From: Marinobacterium mangrovicola
GTDB lineage: Bacteria; Pseudomonadota; Gammaproteobacteria; Pseudomonadales; Balneatricaceae
Direction: 5' to 3'
DNA length: 64,000 nucleotides
NCBI RefSeq assembly: GCF_004339595.1
Contig: NZ_SMFU01000007.1
Coordinates: forward strand, 186,001-250,000
Under the pieces are notes generated by a model. That model saw nothing but the letters and a program-made list of their open reading frames with translations. It made no database searches and was not told the origin of the DNA. Position numbers and translations under genes: made by a program. Below, piece after piece: positions 36,182-45,700 of the stretch. Positions within the stretch are counted from its first letter, which is position 1. Each line of letters begins with the position of its first letter.

Positions 36182-37144
36182 TCAGAGCATTGCCTTCAAA
36201 TAGCTGGATCCTGCATTCATACAGTCGAATGTATGTAATCCAAGTTCCTGGGCCAGGTCCGTGCAAACGTTTATACCGCGGCAGCTGTTTCCTTTGGCGT
36301 CGAGTTTGGGGGAGTAGCTGGCGATACCCAGCTGACGATTTACGACAGCCATGACGCCGCCGCTGACTCCACTTTTGGCCGGCACGCCCACCCGGTAAGC
36401 CCACTCTCCGGAATAATCGTACATGCCGCAGGTAAACATAATTGACAGCATATTGCGCACTGCATCCAGGTCGTAGACCTCTTCACCGGTGACCGGGTTT
36501 TTACCCAGGTTGCACAGCGTAGCTGACATAATTGCCAGGTCACGTGTGTTAACCAGAATGGAACACTGTTTGAAGTAGAGATCGAGCGCGGGTTCTACCT
36601 CCTCCGGCACCATGTCGAAATTGAGCAGCAGATAGGCTATGGCTCGGTTGCGGTGGCCGGTTTTCGATTCCGAGCGATAAACGTCTTCGTCGATACCCAG
36701 ATCGCGGCCAGCAGCGGCGCTCAGTCGGGTGAGGATGCGGTCCATTGCCTGGTCGCCATACTTTTGATAGAGCAGTGCTGTGACGGTGATTGCGCCGGCG
36801 TTGACCATGGGGTTGAAAGGGCGGTTGGTGACCTTTTCCAGCTCGATGGAGTTAAAGCTGTCACCGCTGGGCTCAACCCCGACGTGTCTTGCGACCTTCT
36901 CTTCTCCAAAGGCTTCCAGCGCCATACCAAATGCGAAAGGTTTAGATACGGATTGCAGGGTGAATAGCGTGTCGCTGTTGCCGGTTTCGAACACCTGGCC
37001 TGCGGAGGTCGCAATGGCTATGCCGAAGTGGTCAGGGGACGCTTTTCCCAGCTCAGGAATGTAATTCGCTACTTCGCCCTTGGTGACTCCAGCATAGCGA
37101 GAGTGGAGGCCGTCGATCAGAGTTTGAAGCCAGCGATCTTCCAT
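36182..37144 (-). CDS. glsA: Glutaminase
   Basis: This 320-residue serine-dependent beta-lactamase-fold glutaminase converts glutamine to glutamate and ammonia. The catalytic S-x-x-K is Ser65-Val-Ser-Lys68 in FTLQSVSKPF. NPMVNAGAI, SESKTGHRNRAIAYLL, VPAKSGVSGGVMAV and the C-terminal region are all conserved and the length is typical. It is a single-gene unit between the tolC operon and the partner-switching genes. A small hairpin AGGCTC-GGTTTTTT-GAGCCT (36154-36173) lies downstream. Confidence 0.96.
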   Translation of the reverse strand: MEDRWLQTLIDGLHSRYAGVTKGEVANYIPELGKASPDHFGIAIATSAGQVFETGNSDTLFTLQSVSKPFAFGMALEAFGEEKVARHVGVEPSGDSFNSIELEKVTNRPFNPMVNAGAITVTALLYQKYGDQAMDRILTRLSAAAGRDLGIDEDVYRSESKTGHRNRAIAYLLLNFDMVPEEVEPALDLYFKQCSILVNTRDLAIMSATLCNLGKNPVTGEEVYDLDAVRNMLSIMFTCGMYDYSGEWAYRVGVPAKSGVSGGVMAVVNRQLGIASYSPKLDAKGNSCRGINVCTDLAQELGLHTFDCMNAGSSYLKAML

Positions 37145-37527
37145 AGAACGGCCCTCGTTTGATTGCGAGCAATAAGGTTGTCTGATCGGACAGCAATTAA
37201 TATGCCCACTAGAAATGTGTTTGTATTTCTTCGCGGACGTTTAGATAAAAGGCATTGTTTCTAAAGAGTATTTTTGTATCGGTTATGTAAACTAAATTTA
37301 ATATTAATTATTAAAAGAATAGTTTTTATAAAAATAATCTAATGTGGTTGATTTTTTATGCCCCCAGTTGGAGCGCGAACCTTGATGTGCTCTATGCTGA
37401 GGCATTTTGATTTAAGTAATAGCGTCTTCTATTTTATACATTGACTTTGCCTGTCTCGGCGTTTTTATATGGCGCTAGGTGATTTTTTCTATTTGGCAGG
37501 TTAGCGGCAGGGAAGGGCGGTAATTCC
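37145..37527. other. AT-rich divergent promoter region
   Basis: 383 bp between glsA (minus) and the CHASE2 phosphatase gene (plus). The segment 37200-37360 is strikingly AT-rich compared with the GC-rich surroundings and contains A/T tracts, consistent with UP elements or H-NS-type binding. No open frame of note. The promoter for the plus-strand operon is proposed at 37441. Confidence 0.55.
37441..37469 (+). promoter_or_regulatory. Candidate sigma-70 promoter for partner-switching operon
   Basis: TTGACT (37441-37446), 17-bp spacer, TTTATA (37464-37469; TTATAT with an 18-bp spacer is similar). It is about 60 bp before the GTG start of the CHASE2 gene. Confidence 0.5.
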
Positions 37528-39639
37528 GTGTTTGAACTTCGGGGTGGAAGATCAAAGCTGTCGCCGTTCGGCAAAGGCTGGGCTGCGCCTGCGGGGTTAT
37601 TGGTACTGGTGCTCTTTCATCTGTTTAGTCTGGTGCCGTTCCAGTCTTTTCTGCGCACGTTCAATTTCGACCTTTACCAGTTGGTGATGCCGCGGGAGAG
37701 GCAGTCGGCGCCAGTGGTGATCGTGGATATCGATGAGGAGAGTCTGGCTCGATACGGTCAATGGCCCTGGCCTCGAAGCCTGATGGCCCGCCTGATCGAA
37801 GAGATAGGCGTGTATAACCCGGCGGCCATTGGTATCGACGTCATTATGCCTGAGGCGGATCGCAGCACTCCCTGTCAGTCTTTGCGTCTGTTGCCGTCAA
37901 CGCCGGAAAGTTTGCTGGAGAGCGTTTGTGCTCTGCCCAGTAATGATGAGCTTTTGGCCCAGACGCTGGCGGCCTATCCCACAGTGCTCGGAGTGGCCGG
38001 TATACCCGGTAATACGCCTAAGGCGATGCCGATGACGCCGGTCAGAATTAAAGGCGGCGATGCACTGGCTTGGGTAAGGCAGTTTCCCTCGGCGCTTCGT
38101 AACCTGCCTGCCCTGGAGGCGGCGGTTTCCGGGCATGCGATTCTCAGTGCGGATATGGATAGGGGGGTGATTCGCAAGGTGCCAATGGTGGCGGCGGTCG
38201 GTGGGAATATTTTGCCTTCATTGTCGTTGGAGTCATTGCGCTTGGCGGCCGGCTCGCCACTGTTTGATGTCAGCGTGGGCGAGTGGGGCATAAGCGGTGT
38301 CGGTTTTGCTGATCTGAGCATACCGACTGAGTCTGATGGTTCCGTTTGGGTTCATTATTCCCATCACGATCCGGATCGTTTTGTCTCGGCTTCCCGGGTG
38401 CTTATGGGGGCGATCAGTCCTGGCGAGTTAGAGCGGCGTTTGGTTCTGATCGGGTTTACCGGCTTGGGTCTGGTGGATTTTCCCACCACCTCGCTGGGGG
38501 AGAGGGTGCCGGGGGTAGAGATTCATGCTCAGGTACTCGAATCGATCTTCGATGGAGAGGTGCTGCAGCGGCCCTATTGGGCGCGATGGGTGGAGGCTGG
38601 CCTTATGACAGTGCTCGGTCTGGTGGTGCTCTATCTGCTGCCGCGTCTGAAGGCCTGGATGCATATTCCCATCGTTGCGGGGCTTGTCATGCTGCTCGCG
38701 GCCGGTGGACTGCTGGCTTACTCAAAATATCTGCTTCTGTTGGATGTGGCGTCTCCCTATGTTCTGTTTGTTGTTCTTTATATCGCGATGATGGCGGACT
38801 CTCTGCTGAGTGAGGAGCGGCAAATCGATACGCTGGAAGAGGATCTCAGAACTCAGCGAGAAGAAGCAGCGCGGGTTCGTGGTGAAATGGAGGCGGCGAA
38901 ACGGTTCCAGATGGGCATAGTGCCTAATGCTATGGACGTGTTTGCCGGTGAGCCGAGAATCGATCTCGATGCCTTTATGGAGCCGGCCAAAATGGTGGGT
39001 GGTGATCTGTACGACTGTTTTATGCTGGACGAGCATCGCGTCTTTTTTGTGCTGGGCGATGTCTGTGGTAAAGGTGTACCAGCCAGCCTGTTTATGGTTA
39101 TCAGTAAAACGCTGTGCAAAAGCGTACTGCTGCGTGATGGGCTGAAAAACCTGGAACTGGGGCAGTTGGTCAGTCGGGCCAATGTCGAGATCGCCAGGGA
39201 TAATCCGGAGATGCTTTTTGTTACGGCGTTTCTGGGTGTAATCGATCTGCGCACGGGGGAGCTGCTCTACTGCAACGCGGGGCATGAGCGACCGGTGCTG
39301 GTGGCGGAGCGCTGTCGTTCACTGGAACTTGAAGGCGCCAGTGGTCCGCCTATCGCGATCGTTGACGAGTTTGAATACACAACGCACCGTCATCAGCTCT
39401 CCAGTGAGGAGTTTCTCTGCATCTTCTCTGATGGTGTGACGGAAGCGGCAAATCGAGATCAGCAGCTGTTCGGCAAGGAGCGGCTGCTGAGTGCTCTACA
39501 GGGCGTGACCAGGGACGATCGCTCAACTTCTATGCTGGAACGGGTAAAACAGGGCGTTTATCGGTTTGTTGGCGACGCTGAGCCTTCCGACGATCTCACC
39601 GTGATGGTGGTGAGGTGGCGGAAGGAGGGCAGCGAATGA
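37528..39639 (+). CDS. CHASE2-domain PP2C/SpoIIE-type serine phosphatase
   Basis: This 703-residue membrane protein has TM1 at about 18-38, an extracytoplasmic CHASE2 sensor (about 45-330; VVIVDIDEESLARYGQWPWP, AAIGIDVIMPEADR), three TMs (about 350-420), a coiled-coil linker and a cytoplasmic SpoIIE-type PP2C domain (about 465-700). Metal-binding acids are visible in MVGGDLYDCF, VLGDVCGKGVPASL, FSDGVTEA and PSDDLTVMVV, so the phosphatase should be active. Start GTG 37528 follows GGAAGGG. It is the input module of a partner switch with the STAS protein and kinase encoded next: it is expected to dephosphorylate the STAS protein. Confidence 0.92.
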   Translation: MFELRGGRSKLSPFGKGWAAPAGLLVLVLFHLFSLVPFQSFLRTFNFDLYQLVMPRERQSAPVVIVDIDEESLARYGQWPWPRSLMARLIEEIGVYNPAAIGIDVIMPEADRSTPCQSLRLLPSTPESLLESVCALPSNDELLAQTLAAYPTVLGVAGIPGNTPKAMPMTPVRIKGGDALAWVRQFPSALRNLPALEAAVSGHAILSADMDRGVIRKVPMVAAVGGNILPSLSLESLRLAAGSPLFDVSVGEWGISGVGFADLSIPTESDGSVWVHYSHHDPDRFVSASRVLMGAISPGELERRLVLIGFTGLGLVDFPTTSLGERVPGVEIHAQVLESIFDGEVLQRPYWARWVEAGLMTVLGLVVLYLLPRLKAWMHIPIVAGLVMLLAAGGLLAYSKYLLLLDVASPYVLFVVLYIAMMADSLLSEERQIDTLEEDLRTQREEAARVRGEMEAAKRFQMGIVPNAMDVFAGEPRIDLDAFMEPAKMVGGDLYDCFMLDEHRVFFVLGDVCGKGVPASLFMVISKTLCKSVLLRDGLKNLELGQLVSRANVEIARDNPEMLFVTAFLGVIDLRTGELLYCNAGHERPVLVAERCRSLELEGASGPPIAIVDEFEYTTHRHQLSSEEFLCIFSDGVTEAANRDQQLFGKERLLSALQGVTRDDRSTSMLERVKQGVYRFVGDAEPSDDLTVMVVRWRKEGSE

Positions 39640-39682
39640 AGCGGCAACAGCAAAATGTTTTTTTATTGAGGTTGAAAGACGT

Positions 39683-40027
39683 ATGGAGATTCGTGAAGAA
39701 GTACTTGAAGGTGATATCTACAGAATTTGCTTGGACGGCCGAATGGATATAGAGGGCGTGGCAAGTATTGAGAAACGCTTTACCGAACTTGTGGCTGAGC
39801 CCTACGATCGGGTGGCCGTGGATATGTCCGCGGTGCCTTACATGTCATCTATTGGTATCCGGGCTCTGCTGATCAACGCCAAGGCGGTGAGTCGACGCGG
39901 TGGTAAATACGTCATTCTGGCGCCTCAAGCCGAGGTGCTGGATGTCTTGAAGGTTTCAGGGATCGATCAGTTGATTACCATCTGCAGCGACCTGGACGAA
40001 GCAGGCAAGGTTTTATCAGGCAATTGA
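39683..40027 (+). CDS. STAS-domain anti-anti-sigma-like protein
   Basis: This 114-residue single STAS domain has the phosphorylatable serine region VPYMSSIGIRALL (Ser56 aligns with Ser58 of SpoIIAA). It is the switch protein of the module: phosphorylated by the HATPase kinase (40039) and dephosphorylated by the PP2C (37528). ATG 39683 follows GAGG. Its stop is 11 bp before the kinase start. The target may be a sigma factor, a cyclase or an adhesin regulator elsewhere. Confidence 0.92.
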   Translation: MEIREEVLEGDIYRICLDGRMDIEGVASIEKRFTELVAEPYDRVAVDMSAVPYMSSIGIRALLINAKAVSRRGGKYVILAPQAEVLDVLKVSGIDQLITICSDLDEAGKVLSGN

Positions 40028-40038
40028 GGTATCGGCCC

Positions 40039-40473
40039 GTGAGTGACCTCTCTCTATCGCGTGGCGCAGAGCGTTCACTGCAGATCGCTAACCGTCATTC
40101 GGAAATTCCGCGCATGAGTCTTTGGCTTGAGCAGGCATTGTCAGACATGGGGGTTCCGTCGGCGGTTCGTTTCAAATTCGACTTGAGCGCGAACGAGGCG
40201 GTCACCAATATCATCGACTACGCCTTTAGCGACGAGCGAGGGCATCAGATCGATTTGCAGTTGACGCTGGCGGGAGGGGAGTTGAGCCTGGAAATTATCG
40301 ATGACGGCCGGGCATTTAACCCGTTGGAGTTTGAGGCGGAGCCGATACCGGTAAGGCTGGAGGATGCAACGCCCGGGGGCTTGGGTGTCAAACTGATCCG
40401 TCACTACATGGACCGCTGCGATTATCGACGCAAAGATGACGTCAATCACCTGGTGCTGGTTTGCGGGCTATAA
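40039..40473 (+). CDS. RsbW/SpoIIAB-like serine kinase (HATPase)
   Basis: This 144-residue GHKL ATPase has N-box ANEAVTNIIDYAF, G1 box DDGRAFNPLE and G2 GGLGVKLIRHYMD, so ATP binding is intact. These small kinases phosphorylate a STAS partner and may sequester a sigma factor. GTG 40039 is preferred (GAGG 10 bp upstream); a TTG at 40024 overlapping the STAS gene is the alternative. Third gene of the partner-switching operon. No sigma-factor gene lies next to it. Confidence 0.88.
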   Translation: MSDLSLSRGAERSLQIANRHSEIPRMSLWLEQALSDMGVPSAVRFKFDLSANEAVTNIIDYAFSDERGHQIDLQLTLAGGELSLEIIDDGRAFNPLEFEAEPIPVRLEDATPGGLGVKLIRHYMDRCDYRRKDDVNHLVLVCGL

Positions 40474-40556
40474 AAAAGAATCGAAAAACGAAACCAGCAG
40501 GCGCTTAAATCTCGCTGTCTGCAGAAAACATTAGAGAGGGAATTAAAAAAAGAAGA

Positions 40557-40633
<77 letters not shown>

Positions 40634-40649
40634 ACTTTCTACTTCAGGA

Positions 40650-40701
40650 TGGCTCTCGAGCTGGACTCGAACCAGCGACCAATAGATTAATAGTCTACTG
40701 C
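40650..40701 (-). pseudogene. tRNA-Asn remnant (3' portion)
   Basis: About 52 nt matching the anticodon arm to CCA end of the two intact tRNA-Asn genes. The 5' third (acceptor strand and D arm) is replaced by unrelated sequence, one base is deleted in the acceptor 3' strand, and the anticodon GTT reads ATT. It is non-functional and marks a duplication or insertion breakpoint. Confidence 0.88.
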
Positions 40702-40859
40702 ATACCCCTGGCACCACCCTAGTAACGTGCTGATGATAAAGAAATTTATCTGAGATTTATAGTCGTTTAAGTCAGTGTCGAAGAGTTATGGTGACCGAAA
40801 GCCGCTTCAATCTGGTGCGACATCGTTCCGATAATGTGGAGGGGGTGAAAGTCAGCTAT

Positions 40860-42101
40860 CTATTTACGGTTTTTAGCTTCGATCCACTGAGCCATGTATT
40901 GCGTGCTCTTCATACTGTGGTGTCTGAGCATGGCACCGGTGAAGTTGGCCAGCCGATGGCTATCCAGTTCGAGCTTCAACTTCAGTATCCGCTCAATCAG
41001 CGCGTCGGCATGGCAAGCAAAGTCGAAGCGCAGGTTGTGCAGGGTAAAGCCTTGTTGCTGGCATTCCAGCCAGGGGGGCGGTTGGGTATAAAGCTCTACG
41101 GCCATGTCTGCAAACTGCTCGGCATCATCCTCGACCGGCTGGGGCCAGTGCTGCTCCGCGCCCATGCCCTCTGCGCCGACAGAGGTCGTGACTGAAGGTG
41201 TACCGCAGGCAAGTGCATCGACCAGCTTGCCCTTAAGGCCTGCGCCGAATCGTAGGGGCGCCAGGTTAACCCGTGCCTGTTGCATCACAAGCTTCACATC
41301 TTCGGCCCAGCCTTTTATATGAAAGCCCTGCGTGGGATTGTGAAGCTGCGTCGCCTTGGGAGGAGGATAGGCGCCGTAGATATGCAGCTCTGCTTCCGGC
41401 AGGCGGGAGCGGATACGAGGCCAGATTGTCTGCTTCAACCAGAGTACGGCATCCCAGTTGGGAGCGTGGCGGAAATTGCCGATCACAATGAAATGCTGGC
41501 GCTGGTCAAAAGAAGGCAGGTGTTGTTGCTGTGCCGGTAAAACCGGCGGCTGCATAAATGGGCTGTTCAGCAGCAGGTTAGGATCAACGTTGAAAGTCTG
41601 CGTGAGCAGTTCGATCTCTGCTCCGGAAATCATCAGTGTCAGATCACTACGCAGGATAGCGGCGATTTCGCGCTTGGCGTGATCCGAGTAAAGCAGCTCG
41701 GCAGGCACATCCAGTTCAACCTGCCCACTTTGCTTGCTGGCTTGGTGTCGGGCCTGGCGCAGGCAGGAGAGATCTTCGGTATCGAGCAGGCGTATAGCCT
41801 GAGGGCAGTACTTTTCTACCCGCCAGCCGAACTGCTCTTCCATCATGAAGCGGTCAAACATGACCAGATCGGGCTTCAGGTCGCAGAGGAACTCATCGAA
41901 ACTGGAGCAGTTAAGTGCAATGTTTACTTCACGGATGCCGCGCGCGGGCAGGTCGGTGCGATGGATGCTTTTTTCGGCGGGGCTGGCAAAGGTGACCTGC
42001 CAGTTCTGGGCGCGAAAGGCATCAAGCAGGGCGAGCATGCGGTAGCCAGCAGCACTGGACGCAGGTTCAGGCCAAACGTAACCGATAACAAGGATGTTCA
42101 T
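40860..42101 (-). CDS. Glycosyltransferase (GT4-like), embedded in tRNA operon
   Basis: This 413-residue GT-B fold protein has an N-terminal MNILVIGYVWPEPASSAAGY donor/acceptor domain and a C-terminal UDP-sugar-type domain with FIVIGNFRHAPNWDAVLWL, ELHIYGAYPP, GWAEDVKLVMQQARVNLAPL and GAGLKGKLVDALACGTPSV. The last contains the family's Glu/Lys-Gly region. Probably transfers a sugar to a surface glycan or protein. ATG 42101 is used; an upstream extension to 42212 would be translated tRNA sequence. It is transcribed in the same direction as, and 68 bp after, the Asn-Asn-Pro tRNA array, and is followed by a second tRNA-Pro. Substrate unknown. Confidence 0.85.
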   Translation of the reverse strand: MNILVIGYVWPEPASSAAGYRMLALLDAFRAQNWQVTFASPAEKSIHRTDLPARGIREVNIALNCSSFDEFLCDLKPDLVMFDRFMMEEQFGWRVEKYCPQAIRLLDTEDLSCLRQARHQASKQSGQVELDVPAELLYSDHAKREIAAILRSDLTLMISGAEIELLTQTFNVDPNLLLNSPFMQPPVLPAQQQHLPSFDQRQHFIVIGNFRHAPNWDAVLWLKQTIWPRIRSRLPEAELHIYGAYPPPKATQLHNPTQGFHIKGWAEDVKLVMQQARVNLAPLRFGAGLKGKLVDALACGTPSVTTSVGAEGMGAEQHWPQPVEDDAEQFADMAVELYTQPPPWLECQQQGFTLHNLRFDFACHADALIERILKLKLELDSHRLANFTGAMLRHHSMKSTQYMAQWIEAKNRK

Positions 42102-42162
42102 GCTTAGTAACCCACCCGGATCAGGATTCTTAAATCTAAGGGGTGGTTCAGGGGAAGGATGT

Positions 42163-42314
<152 letters not shown>

Positions 42315-42363
42315 TCTACCAACTGAGCTATCGAGGAATATCCCGAATTTCGATTAAGGCGGT

Positions 42364-42439
42364 TGGCTCCTCGAGCTGGACTCGAACCAGCGACCAATAG
42401 ATTAACAGTCTACTGCTCTACCAACTGAGCTATCGAGGA
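42364..42439 (-). tRNA. tRNA-Asn(GTT), first in array
   Basis: 76 nt, same sequence as the copy at 42262. It lies just downstream of the array promoter at 42461-42489. Confidence 0.97.
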
Positions 42440-42460
42440 ACACCTCAACCGAGGCCGCGT

Positions 42461-42489
42461 ATATTAGTGACCGGGGCGGGGGGAGTCAA
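42461..42489 (-). promoter_or_regulatory. Strong sigma-70 promoter of tRNA array with GC-rich discriminator
   Basis: On the minus strand: TTGACT (42489-42484), 17-bp spacer, TAATAT (42466-42461), then the GC-rich discriminator ACGCGGCC typical of stringently controlled stable-RNA promoters. It drives Asn-Asn-Pro and may read through into the glycosyltransferase. Confidence 0.85.
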
Positions 42490-42747
42490 GCGCGAATTGT
42501 AAAAGTTTTTCATGTCAGTTTTTCTGTTTAATTCCTGATCAAATAATGACTTAGCGAATTTTCGGCTGAATCAAGAGTTCTGGCAGGTGGGCGGTTGTTT
42601 ATCCAGCAGCGGATGCCCGGTCAGTCGGATAAGAAGATCTCCTAGTACCAGGGTACAGTGGTGCAAGTTGCCAGGAACGTTTTTACTTCAAGGATGAAGC
42701 TCGACAGGAGGTCGGGTCTTACAACTCAATCTGGATGAGGTGCCAAA
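42490..42747. other. 5' region of first adhesin gene
   Basis: 258 bp without a gene, upstream of the adhesin at 42748. It contains the palindromic motif 42645-42659 shared with the second adhesin, and a GAGG ribosome-binding site at the start codon. No clear -35/-10 pair is evident. Confidence 0.6.
42645..42659. promoter_or_regulatory. Shared palindromic motif upstream of adhesin 1
   Basis: GTACCAGGGTACAGT contains the dyad GTACC-AG-GGTAC. The same 15-mer occurs upstream of adhesin 2 (49367-49381) and I saw it nowhere else in the window. Candidate binding site for a common regulator. Located 89-103 bp before the ATG. Confidence 0.6.
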
Positions 42748-45700
42748 ATGGCTGCGTTGACAGGGAACGTTGTCTCTTTAAATGGGGATGTGATTGCTGT
42801 ATCAGGTAACGGAACCGAGCGCCAACTAGAGGTTGGTGATGGGATCTTTTCAAACGATCAAATTCGGACCACCTCTGATAGTCGTGTTCAGCTTGTTTTT
42901 ACCGATGGTGAAACACTGACCCTCAGCGCGGGTGATACCTGGGCCGGTGCAGATATGGATTCGGCCGTTCAAGCTGAAGCGGTCGGAACAGTTAGCATCG
43001 TTAGTGGATCAGTTGTGGCGGTTGATGCCAGCGGCAGTGAACGTGTGCTGTTTGCCGGTGACCTTATCTACGCCGATGAATTGATTCGAACCGGCCCTGA
43101 TGCCCGGGTCGAAATCTCCATGATGACGGGAGAGTCCGTCGCCCTCGATAGTAGTCAGAGTTGGCTTGCTTCCGCAGATACCTTCACGCCCGCAGATCAG
43201 TTTGATAACAGCTCGGCTACCGCAGATCCTCAAAGCTTCCAGGATGTGGACGATATCCAGGCGGCGATCCTGGCAGGTCAGGACCCTACAGCTATAGGTG
43301 AAGCTACTGCTGCCGGCGCCCCCGGTGCTGGGGCGTTTGCTGGTCCCGGAGGTAATGAGGGTGCTGACTTCGTTATCCTTTCCCGGACGGCAGGGGAAGT
43401 TGACCCGACTGCGGGATATCAGACTGATGGGATCGGGTTCACTGTTGAACAGCCCGAGGGCGAGGAGGGAGTGGTCGAGCCTGATCCCGTTCTGTTTGAG
43501 GCAGTCATCTCGCTTAGCGATATTACGCTTAATGAAGGCAGCGGTTCGGGCGCTATATCGGCGACTCTCTCAGAGCCTGTTACTGGACGCCCAGTAGTTA
43601 TTACCCTGGATAATGGCTCTGTCATTACCATTCCGGTAGGAGAGACAACGGGTGAGTCTACCCCGTTTGAGATTCAGGGTGATGATCCTTATATCGATGG
43701 CGAGAGCTACGAAGTCGGTATCAGCAGCGTTAGCGGCGGTAACTTCGAAGCGCTGGACTCTAGCGATACGGCTACCGTAACCATCGATGACACCATTGAT
43801 ACTACTGTCATTACGCTGTCAGATGTCACGGTCGATGAAGGTAGTGGCTCGGCCAGCATCGGCGCAACCCTGGGTGCTCCGGTCACTGAATCTCCATTGG
43901 TGATCACCCTGGATAACGGTGCCACCATCACCATCGGAGTGGGTGAGACCTCCGGCACTTCCGAGCCCTTTGACGTGCAGGGCGATGACCCGTATGTCGA
44001 TGGTGAAAGCTACGCAGTCGGTATCAGCAGCGTTAGCGGTGGTAACTTTGAAGCCCTGGATAGCAGCGATACCGCCACTGTCACCGTCAATGACACCATC
44101 GATACTACTGTCATTACTCTTGGTGATATCAGTGTTAGCGAAGGCAGCGGGACGGCCAACATCAGCGCCACCATTGAGTCTCCCGTAACCGAGAGCCCGC
44201 TGGTCATCACCCTGGATAACGGCGCCACTATCACCATCGGTGTCGGTGAAACCTCCGGCACTTCCGAGCCCTTCGATGTGCAGGGTGATGATGTCTACGT
44301 GGATGGCGAGAGCTATGAAGTGGGTATCAGCAGCGTCAGCGGCGGTAACTTCGAAGCCCTGGACTCCAGCGATACCGCCACCGTGACCGTCAATGACACC
44401 ATTGATACCACCGTTATTACGCTCGGCGACATTAGCGTGAACGAAGGCAGTGGTTCCGCCAGCATCAGCGCAACCCTGGGCGCGCCGGTCACTGAAAGTC
44501 CGTTGGTCATTACCCTGGATAACGGTGCCACCATCACCATCGGAGTGGGTGAGACCTCCGGCACTTCCGAGCCCTTCGATGTGCAGGGTGATGACCCGTA
44601 TGTCGATGGTGAAAGCTACGCAGTCGGTATCAGCAGCGTTAGCGGTGGTAACTTCGAAGCCTTGGACTCCAGCGATACCGCCACCGTGACCGTCAATGAC
44701 ACCATCGATACCACCGTGATTACGCTCTCGGATGTCACGGTTGATGAAGGCAGCGGTTCGACCAGCATCAGCGCTACCCTGGGGTCTCCCGTAACCGAAT
44801 CACCACTGGTCATCACCCTGGATAACGGTGCCACCATCACCATCGGAGTGGGTGAAACCTCCGCTACGTCCGAACCCTTCGATGTGCAGGGTGACTATGT
44901 CTATGTGGATGGCGAAAGCTACGCAGTCGGTATCAGCAGCGTTAGCGGCGGTAACTTCGAAGCCCTGGATAGCAGCGATACCGCTATCGTCACCATTAAC
45001 GACACCATCGATACGACTGTGATTACCCTCGGTGATATTACCGTTAATGAAGGCAGCGGTTCCGCCAGCATTACGGCGACTCTGGGGGCCGCGGTCACTG
45101 AATCCCCATTGGTCATCACCCTGGATAACGGTGCCACCATTACCATCGGTGTGGGGGAAACCTCCGGCACCTCCGAACCGTTCGACGTGCAGGGCGATGA
45201 TGTCTATGAGGATGGCGAAAGCTACGCAGTCAGTATCAGCAGCGTCAGCGGCGGCAACTTCGAAGCCCTGGATAGCAGCGACACCGCTACCGTGACCGTC
45301 AATGACACCATCGATACCACGGTCATTACGCTGTCAGATGTCACGGTCAACGAGGGCAGCAGCTCAGCCAGCATCAGCGCCACCCTGGGGTCTCCCGCAA
45401 CCGAATCACCACTGGTCATCACCCTGGATAACGGCGCCACGATTACCATCGGTGTGGGTGAAACCTCCGGCACTTCCGAGCCCTTCGATGTGCAGGGTGA
45501 TGACCCGTATGTCGATGGTGAAAGCTACGCAGTCGGTATCAGCAGCGTCAGCGGCGGTAACTTCGAAGCCCTGGACTCTAGCGATACGGCCACTGTCATC
45601 GTCAATGACACCATCGATACCACCGTGATAACGCTGTCGGATGTCACGGTCGATGAAGGCAGCGGGACGGCCAACATCAGCGCCACCCTGGGGTCTCCCG

